Assembly (NCBI GenBank): GCA_016124795.1 | Contig: WGNB01000040.1 | Coordinates: forward strand, 1-62,805 | Length of the DNA: 62,805 bases | Source of the DNA: Rhodopseudomonas sp. | GTDB lineage: Bacteria > Pseudomonadota > Alphaproteobacteria > Rhizobiales > Xanthobacteraceae | Direction: 5' to 3' | Shown here: positions 57,529 through 62,805 of the stretch, in pieces | Position numbering within the stretch: position 1 is the stretch's first letter | Layout of the letters: each line of letters starts with the position of its first letter | Notes under the pieces: model-generated | What the model was told of the DNA's origin: nothing | Databases searched by the model: none | Seen by the model: the letters and a program-made list of their open reading frames with translations, nothing else | Program-made: the position numbers and the translations under genes

Positions 57529-57662
57529 CCACCGTTTCAGCCATAATCCGTGGAAACAGGGTCGGATCGCTAGCCCAGGCTTTGGTCAACTGTAAGGCAA
57601 TAACGGATGAGATTGAAAATACCTGCTGCCGGGCATTCGGTTCGGGTTTTGCCGGTCGGGCC

Positions 57663-58055
57663 ATGTACCGCGCTGTAACCCGCGGAATCCAGGTCACCGT
57701 GACGCCGCGCTTCGTCTCGGAACGGTCGTCGCCCAGCAACGGCTATTTCTTCTGGGCCTATACCATCGACATCGTCAATCACGGCAACGATACCGTCCAG
57801 CTCAAGACCCGGCACTGGCGCATCACCGACGCCCTCGGACGGTTGCAGGAGGTCAAGGGACCCGGAGTGGTCGGCGAAGAACCGACGCTGCGGCCGGGCG
57901 AGTCTTTCGAATACACCAGCGGCGTGCCGCTGCCGACGCCATCGGGGTTCATGGAAGGAACCTACGGTATGGTGACGATGGCCGGCGATCGCTTCGACAT
58001 CGACATTCCGGCATTTTCGCTGGACTCGCCGGGCGAGGGCCGCACGCTCAATTGA
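57663..58055 (+). CDS. apaG: ApaG family protein (Co2+/Mg2+ efflux-associated)
   Basis: A 130-residue ApaG beta-sandwich protein (VTVTPRFVSERSS, YFFWAYTIDIVNHG, GPGVVGEEPTLRPGESFEYTSG). ApaG proteins are linked to Co2+ resistance and Mg2+ efflux with CorA; the mechanism is unclear. The ATG at 57663 (MYRAVTRGIQVTV) fits the family length. It is convergent with hslO, with 12 bp between the stops. Confidence 0.93.
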   Translation: MYRAVTRGIQVTVTPRFVSERSSPSNGYFFWAYTIDIVNHGNDTVQLKTRHWRITDALGRLQEVKGPGVVGEEPTLRPGESFEYTSGVPLPTPSGFMEGTYGMVTMAGDRFDIDIPAFSLDSPGEGRTLN

Positions 58056-58067
58056 CGTAAAGGCGGC

Positions 58068-59126
58068 TTAGTCCGACGCCGGCGCGGCGCCGGTATCGGC
58101 GGCCGGGACCGGATCGCATTCGCCGGGTGCGAAGACATACGTCGAATTGCAGAACTCGCAGGTGACGGAAATCTTGCCGTCCTCGACCATGTGATCGCGG
58201 TCGTCCTGCGAAAAGCTCCGGAGCATCGCCTCAACGGTATGGCGCGCGCAGGTGCACTGCGCCTTGACGTCCTGCTCGCGAAACACCCGCACGCCGGGTT
58301 CGTGGAACAGCCGGAACGCCAGCCGTTCGCTCGACACGGACGGATCGATCAATTCGATGTCCTCGACGGTCTCGAGCAAAGCCCGTCCGGTCACCCAGGC
58401 ATCGTCTTCCGGCGCCGCTTCGAATTCGACGCCTTCCGGCGCATCGCCGGGATCGAGATCGATCTGCGCGCGCTCGGTCGACTTCGGCAGAAACTGCAAC
58501 ATGATGCCGCCGGCGCGCCATCGGTGGCGAGCGCCCTCGGCGCCGGGCACCAGTTCCTCGGCCACGGCGAGCCGGACCCGGGTCGGGATCTGTTCCGACC
58601 GCAGGAAATATTCATGAGCGGCATCCTCGAGCGAGCCGCCATCGAGCGCGACCAGGCCCTGGTAACGGCTGGTGGCCTCACCCTGATCGATGGTCATGGC
58701 GAGATGGCCCTTGCCGAGCAGATTGCCGGCGTCGGCACGGCCTTCGGCGACCAGCGCATCGACACCCGGCTTGCCGAACCGGGCGCAGGCCCGCACATGA
58801 CCGGGCGTCGTGTAATCGACCACCAGCAGGCCGACCGGTCCGTCGGTCTGGGTCTGGAGAATAAACCGGCCGTCGAACTTCAGCGCCGAGCCGAGCATGA
58901 CGGTCAGCACAATCGCCTCGCCCAACAGCTTGGCGACCGGCAGCGGATAAGCGTGCTTGGTGAGAATTTCATCGACCACCGGGCCGAGCCGCACGACGCG
59001 GCCGCGCAGATCGAGCGTCGCGACCTCGAAGGGCGTGACGGTGTCGTCGGCCGTGGTGGCCGACGGCGCGCGGGTCGGGATTTCCGGGTCGATCATGATG
59101 GGGTCGGTCATGCTGAGGTCGGTCAT
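58068..59126 (-). CDS. hslO: Hsp33 family redox-regulated chaperone
   Basis: A 352-residue holdase chaperone activated by oxidation. The zinc-binding cysteines are visible as CTC (near residue 285) and CEFC (near 320). The N terminus has three nearby in-frame ATGs within a short MTD-x repeat, so the exact start is ambiguous. The gene precedes or follows argF in many alphaproteobacteria, as here. Confidence 0.94.
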   Translation of the reverse strand: MTDLSMTDPIMIDPEIPTRAPSATTADDTVTPFEVATLDLRGRVVRLGPVVDEILTKHAYPLPVAKLLGEAIVLTVMLGSALKFDGRFILQTQTDGPVGLLVVDYTTPGHVRACARFGKPGVDALVAEGRADAGNLLGKGHLAMTIDQGEATSRYQGLVALDGGSLEDAAHEYFLRSEQIPTRVRLAVAEELVPGAEGARHRWRAGGIMLQFLPKSTERAQIDLDPGDAPEGVEFEAAPEDDAWVTGRALLETVEDIELIDPSVSSERLAFRLFHEPGVRVFREQDVKAQCTCARHTVEAMLRSFSQDDRDHMVEDGKISVTCEFCNSTYVFAPGECDPVPAADTGAAPASD

Positions 59127-59169
59127 GCGCCTTATTTAGAGTTCAAGCGGCGAATTGCGAGCCCTTGCC

Positions 59170-59275
59170 CGTTATCCCGAGGCGCGAGCGCAAGCGAGCC
59201 TCGAAGAATGGCGGTCATCATCGCTCGGGCCGTCGCCCTTCGAGGGCCGCTGTGCGGCCACCTCAGGGTGACGGG
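59170..59275. repeat. extragenic palindromic repeat between hslO and argF
   Basis: Two adjacent hairpin units. The first is GAGGC-GCGAGCG-CAAG-CGAGCCTC (about 59179-59203). The second contains CCCTTCGAGGG and GGCCGCTGTGCGGCC and ends in AGGGTGACGG. It is related to the element at 54488. Confidence 0.6.
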
Positions 59276-59293
59276 TCGTCGGACGACGCGCCC

Positions 59294-60217
59294 TTACGCG
59301 CCTTCGGCGTGCAGGCACCACGCCAGCAAGCCCTTCTGGGCGTGCAGCCGATTTTCCGCCTCGTCGAATACCACCGACTGCGGCCCGTCGATCACCTCGT
59401 CGGTGACCTCCTCGCCGCGATGGGCCGGCAGGCAGTGCATGAACAGCGCGTCCGGCTTGGCCTTGGCCATCAGGCTGGCATTGACCTGATAACGCTTGAG
59501 CACGTTATGGCGATGCTTGCCGTCACGATCGCCCATCGACACCCAGGTGTCGGTGAAGACGCAATCGGCATCCTTGACCGCGGCTTCCGGATCTTCGCCG
59601 ACCGAAATCGCCGCGCCGGATGTCTTGACCCAGTCCATCAGCCATTCCTTGGGCTGCAATTCCGGCGGCGCGGCGACGCGCAGCTCGAATTCGAAGCGCT
59701 CTGCGGCATGCATCAGCGAAGCCAGCACATTGTTGGCGTCGCCGGTCCAGGCAATCGTCCGGCCCTTGATCGGACCGCGATGCTCCTCGAAGGTCATCAC
59801 GTCGGCCAGCACCTGGCAGGGATGCGATTTGCGGGTCAGGCCGTTGATCACCGGCACGGTGGCGTAACGCGCGATCTCGGCCACCGACTCGTGGTCGAGG
59901 GTGCGGATCATGATGGCGTCGACGAAGCGCGACAGCACGCGCGCGGTATCGGCCAATGTCTCGCCGCGGCCGAGTTGCATTTCCTGCGCGGTCAGCATGA
60001 TCGCCTCGCCGCCGAGCTGCCGCATGCCGACATCGAACGACACGCGGGTGCGCGTCGAGGGCTTGTCGAAAATCATCGCCAACGTCTTGCCGGCCAGCGG
60101 CGCCGACAATTCACCCCGCTTGCGCGCCGCCTTCATGGCGCGGCTGTGGTCGATCATCCCGGCCAGCACCGGTTTCGGAATATCGGTCAGATCGAGAAAA
60201 TGCCGGACGTCGCTCAT
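59294..60217 (-). CDS. argF: ornithine carbamoyltransferase
   Basis: A 307-residue transcarbamylase with the carbamoyl-phosphate loop STRTR and the ornithine-binding HCLPAHRG motif. It makes citrulline from ornithine. Its ATG overlaps the argD stop by one base (TGATG), so the two are translationally coupled. Confidence 0.96.
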   Translation of the reverse strand: MSDVRHFLDLTDIPKPVLAGMIDHSRAMKAARKRGELSAPLAGKTLAMIFDKPSTRTRVSFDVGMRQLGGEAIMLTAQEMQLGRGETLADTARVLSRFVDAIMIRTLDHESVAEIARYATVPVINGLTRKSHPCQVLADVMTFEEHRGPIKGRTIAWTGDANNVLASLMHAAERFEFELRVAAPPELQPKEWLMDWVKTSGAAISVGEDPEAAVKDADCVFTDTWVSMGDRDGKHRHNVLKRYQVNASLMAKAKPDALFMHCLPAHRGEEVTDEVIDGPQSVVFDEAENRLHAQKGLLAWCLHAEGA

Positions 60218-61422
60218 CAGGCCGCTCCCGCTGTGGCCGGCCGCGGATGGGCGAGCGCCAATGCGGCGCAGGCCCGATCGATGCGCGCGACCGCTTCGGC
60301 GATCTCGGCCTCGCTGATGATCAAAGGCGGCAGCAACCGAACGACGTTATCGCCGGCGGCAACCGTGATCATTTCCTGGTTGCGCAATTCGTCGACCATT
60401 TCCGAGACCGGCGGCACCATGCGCAGGCCGATCAGCAAGCCTTCGCCGCGCACTTCGGCGATGACGCCGGCATGGCGGTCCTTCACCTCGGCGAGCTTCT
60501 GCTTCAGCAACAGCGAATTGTGCTTCACCTTGTCGAGGAAACCGGGCGCGGTCACGACGTCGAGCACGGCATTGGCCGCCGCCATCGCCAGCGGATTGCC
60601 GCCGAAGGTCGAACCGTGCGTGCCCGGAGTCATGCCCTTGGCCGCTTCCGTCGTCGCCAGACAGGCGCCGATCGGGAACCCGCCACCGAGCGCCTTGGCC
60701 AGCGCCATAATATCGGGCTTCACGCCGGTATGCTGATAAGCAAACAGATCGCCGGTGCGGCCGATGCCGGTCTGCACTTCGTCGAAGATCAACAACAGGC
60801 CGTGGTCGTCGCACAGCTTGCGCAGCGCCTTGAGGAAGCTGTGCGGCACCACGCGGACGCCGCCCTCGCCCATCACCGCCTCGATGATGATGGCGGCGGT
60901 TTCCGGACCGATCGCCTTCTTGGTTGCTTCGAGATCGGCATAGGGAACCTGATCGAAACCGGGCATCGCCGGCCCAAAGCCTTCGAGGTATTTCTTGTTG
61001 CCGGTCGCGGCGAGCGCGGCCAGCGTCCGGCCGTGGAACGCGCCTTCGAATGTGACAATCCGATTACGCTCCGGCTTGCCGCAGGCGAACTGGTACTTGC
61101 GCGCCATCTTGATGCAGCACTCGATCGCCTCGGTGCCGGAGTTCTGGAAGAACACGGTATCGGCGAACGACAGCTCGCACAGCCGGTCGGCCAGCCGCTC
61201 GCCTTCCGGAATGCGATACAGGTTCGAGACGTGCCAGAGCTTCTGCGCCTGCGCGGTAATCGCTTCGACCATGTGCGGATGCGCATGGCCGAGCGCGTTG
61301 ACGGCGACACCCGAGGTGAAGTCGAGATAGCGCTTGCCATTGGTGGCATAAAGCCAAACGCCTTCGCCCCGCTCGAAAGCGAGGTCGACACGGGAATAGG
61401 TCGGCAATAGGTGCGAGCTCAC
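60217..61422 (-). CDS. argD: acetylornithine/succinyldiaminopimelate aminotransferase
   Basis: A 401-residue class III PLP aminotransferase ([13 protein letters not shown], and Schiff-base Lys in [10 protein letters not shown]). It acts in arginine synthesis and, in many bacteria, also in the lysine/DAP route. It starts with GTG 61422 ([14 protein letters not shown]). It is first gene of argD-argF. Confidence 0.95.
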   Translation of the reverse strand: MSSHLLPTYSRVDLAFERGEGVWLYATNGKRYLDFTSGVAVNALGHAHPHMVEAITAQAQKLWHVSNLYRIPEGERLADRLCELSFADTVFFQNSGTEAIECCIKMARKYQFACGKPERNRIVTFEGAFHGRTLAALAATGNKKYLEGFGPAMPGFDQVPYADLEATKKAIGPETAAIIIEAVMGEGGVRVVPHSFLKALRKLCDDHGLLLIFDEVQTGIGRTGDLFAYQHTGVKPDIMALAKALGGGFPIGACLATTEAAKGMTPGTHGSTFGGNPLAMAAANAVLDVVTAPGFLDKVKHNSLLLKQKLAEVKDRHAGVIAEVRGEGLLIGLRMVPPVSEMVDELRNQEMITVAAGDNVVRLLPPLIISEAEIAEAVARIDRACAALALAHPRPATAGAA

Positions 61423-61499
61423 GACCGGGTTCTTTCACAAAGGCAAGCGGTTGACGCGGCGATCATAACCGAAAAACAGGTCCGAACCTTCGAACGCTG

Positions 61500-61843
61500 G
61501 AGTCCGAAGGCTGTGTTATTTCGGAAATTGGCGCCCGAAACGAAACGTGCCGCCTCGCCGGGCGGCACTTTTCGCATTCTATTGCCCGACCGGGACCTGT
61601 CAACCGGCTGCCGGCCCAAGTGAGTCGCGACTCAAAATTGCCGTAACTGCGGATTCTAAAGGAAAACCTGTTGGTAGATCGGCTTTTGCCGCTTGCAAAT
61701 GCTTGCGAGAGAGTCAACCCATAGTGTAGCTTTTCTATCAGTCGGTACGACATATCGTGCGTGCTGCAGCAGAAATCTCGTTCATCCCTGACGCGTAGAC
61801 GCTCAGGCGCGGAAAATCCGCGCATGGCGGCGGGGATGGATTC
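61500..61843. promoter_or_regulatory. GANTC-rich gcrA upstream region
   Basis: Six GANTC sites lie in the roughly 500-bp argD-gcrA interval: GAGTC 61500, GAGTC 61622, GACTC 61629, GATTC 61652, GAGTC 61711 and GATTC 61839. The pair at 61622/61629 is palindromic. GANTC is the CcrM methylation target read by GcrA and related regulators in alphaproteobacteria. No gene is visible here. Confidence 0.5.
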
Positions 61844-61864
61844 CACCGAGGGCATGTCTCGCCA

Positions 61865-61893
61865 GGACAGGCCTTGCCAAGACAGGCCTGTCC
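61865..61893 (+). other. hairpin just upstream of gcrA
   Basis: Arms GGACAGGC (61865-61872) and GCCTGTCC (61886-61893) with a 13-nt loop, also carrying the direct repeat GACAGGCC (61866 and 61881). It ends about 30 nt before the gcrA ATG and would form in its 5' UTR. Confidence 0.5.
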
Positions 61894-61923
61894 ACCGCAG
61901 GCCTCGCCGAGGAGCTATCCGAA

Positions 61924-62415
61924 ATGGGCTGGACCGACGAGCGGGTCGAACTCCTGAAAAAACTATGGTCTGACGGTTTGTCCGCCAGCCAGATCGCCGC
62001 CGAGCTGGGCGGCATCACCCGCAACGCCGTGATCGGCAAGGTTCATCGTCTCGGTCTGTCCGGACGCGCCAAGAGCCCGTCCTCGACCGCGCCGCGGCCG
62101 CGCAAGCAGCGCTCGGCCGGTCAGATGATCCGGGTGCAGCGCCCGCAGGTGCGCGGCAATACCGCGCTGGCTTACGACTACGAAGTCGAGGCCGAGCCGG
62201 AAATGCTCGAAATTCCGATGGAACAGCGCAAGACGCTGCTGCAATTGAGCGATCGGTCCTGCCACTGGCCGGTCGGCGATCCCAGCGGCCCGGATTTCTT
62301 CTTCTGCGGCGGCGACACCGCCGAGGACAAGCCTTATTGCACGTTCCATTGCCGCGTTGCGTTCCAGCCGGCGTCCGATCGCCGCCGCACCAACAGGCCG
62401 CCGTTCCGCAACTAG
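61924..62415 (+). CDS. gcrA: cell cycle regulator GcrA
   Basis: A 163-residue GcrA protein. The N-terminal homeodomain-like DNA-binding part (WTDERVELLKKLWSDGLSASQIA, GGITRNAVIGKVHRLGL) is followed by a basic linker and the C-terminal sigma-70-binding domain (LSDRSCHWPVGDP...CTFHC). GcrA activates genes with GANTC methylation marks in the alphaproteobacterial cell cycle. It is a single gene after a GANTC-rich region and before a strong terminator. Confidence 0.96.
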   Translation: MGWTDERVELLKKLWSDGLSASQIAAELGGITRNAVIGKVHRLGLSGRAKSPSSTAPRPRKQRSAGQMIRVQRPQVRGNTALAYDYEVEAEPEMLEIPMEQRKTLLQLSDRSCHWPVGDPSGPDFFFCGGDTAEDKPYCTFHCRVAFQPASDRRRTNRPPFRN

Positions 62416-62442
62416 GCGGAACCTGAACGCGCAGCTGGGTCC

Positions 62443-62469
62443 GGCCGGGATATCGTCCCGGCCTTTTTT
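62443..62469 (+). terminator. intrinsic terminator after gcrA
   Basis: Perfect stem GGCCGGGA (62443-62450) and TCCCGGCC (62456-62463), 5-nt loop, then TTTTTT (62464-62469). Confidence 0.9.
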
Positions 62470-62593
62470 GTGTCCGCGAAGCCGGACGCGCGTCGGTCTG
62501 CCGTGCGGACATGCGTCATCGCCCGTGTTGTTTGCGGCCCCGGGCGAGCCGTCTTCCTATCTCGTCTTCCGTCTTCGCCCTTTCAAACGAAGG

Positions 62594-62784
62594 GCGCGCG
62601 GAACGCCGGGGTCCCAACGACCCCGCAGCCCTGTGTACGAAAGCAAACGAAGTACACAGGCAGTAGTCACCACGAAACCGCCGGTTCCCCGGCATTCCGC
62701 GCGCGGTGTTTCTTAGGTTTGCTCCGCATCGCCCCCGGTGGTCCCAACATTTCAGGCCCCCTTCGTTACCGAAGGCGAACCTAA
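62594..62784. repeat. composite palindromic element at the window end
   Basis: An outer inverted pair of 18-nt arms (62594-62611 and 62687-62704) with one mismatch encloses two hairpins: GGGGTC/GACCCC (62608-62624) and CTGTGTAC/GTACACAG (62631-62659). A second module follows, with TTAGGTTTGC (62713-62722) inverted to GCGAACCTAA (62775-62784) around CCTTCG/CGAAGG (62760-62775). There is no open frame or transposase. It looks like a repetitive intergenic element or a structured RNA. Confidence 0.55.
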
Positions 62785-62805
62785 CCACCGCTACGAGGCT
62801 TCCAC

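Noticed and set aside
59165..60736. Long plus-strand frame of over 500 codons across argF and argD
   Set aside because: Antisense shadow of two well-conserved genes.
61761..61973. Short plus-strand frame overlapping the gcrA start
   Set aside because: It passes through the leader repeats and into gcrA out of frame, and has no homology.

Overview
This window is chromosomal, GC-rich and densely coded. It looks like an alphaproteobacterium of the order Hyphomicrobiales (Rhizobiales), probably from the Bradyrhizobium/Rhodopseudomonas/Xanthobacteraceae neighbourhood. The grounds are a gcrA cell-cycle regulator with clustered GANTC sites upstream, a SAM-II riboswitch, a MetX/MetW/MetZ methionine route, the order argD-argF-hslO, DUF2125 and TIGR02302/DUF4175 family proteins, and a PduO-etfB-etfA-hbd cluster. 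I see no prophage, insertion sequence, CRISPR array or integrase. Most genes are core or conserved-accessory. Several start codons are GTG or TTG, and many operons have 1-8 bp stop/start overlaps.

Layout. 1-8.7 kb: an M23 envelope peptidase with a long gene-free leader, a UvrD-type helicase, clpB, and a MOSC protein. 8.7-14.8 kb: a secreted CHAP-type protein, an AT-rich island, metX-metW, and divergently an aromatic/histidine run (chorismate mutase, hisC, tyrC). 14.8-20.9 kb: a class II aldolase with a NitT/TauT-type ABC importer, an extradiol dioxygenase with a divergent LysR regulator, and a LysE exporter. 20.9-31.7 kb: envelope and division genes (DUF2125, ChaC, ftsE-ftsX-ydcF-plsC, an MJ0042 zinc-ribbon protein, a DUF4175 protein), then lysA-lptM-argH. 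33-39.5 kb: a TlpA thioredoxin, an ArsR/SRPBCC/VOC operon, and hbd-etfA-etfB-pduO. 39.5-48.8 kb: a large glycosyltransferase, then a metal-stress island made of an ECF sigma factor with its NrsF-type anti-sigma, a four-gene bufferin-type RiPP operon (bufABCD) and a convergent SCO1 copper chaperone, followed by a polysaccharide deacetylase and small proteins. 49-54.5 kb: an orphan FabF-type synthase, TauE/SafE, tRNA-Gly(CCC), a long-form dCTP deaminase, and metZ under a SAM-II riboswitch with a terminator. 54.6-62.8 kb: an OpgC/SGNH operon, apaG, hslO, argF-argD, gcrA and a palindromic repeat.

Functional links. MetX makes the activated homoserine and MetZ sulfhydrylates it. The SAM-II leader of metZ contains a terminator and a competing antiterminator, so transcriptional SAM feedback is the simplest reading. 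The sigF-nrsF and buf operons are divergent. Each has a GTAAC...CGAA promoter like that known for Caulobacter SigF, which implies one metal/oxidative-stress regulon. The bufferin precursor (four Cys, signal peptide) would be modified by the DUF692 enzyme with its DUF2063 partner and exported to bind copper. OpgC with one intact and one catalytically degenerate SGNH protein suggests a periplasmic glucan acylation module.

The most interesting regions are the bufferin/SigF island (42.4-46.7 kb), the SAM-II leader (53.06-53.22 kb), the OpgC/SGNH operon (54.6-57.5 kb), the leaderless ArsR gene with an operator across its start codon (34.4 kb), and the GANTC cluster and hairpin upstream of gcrA.
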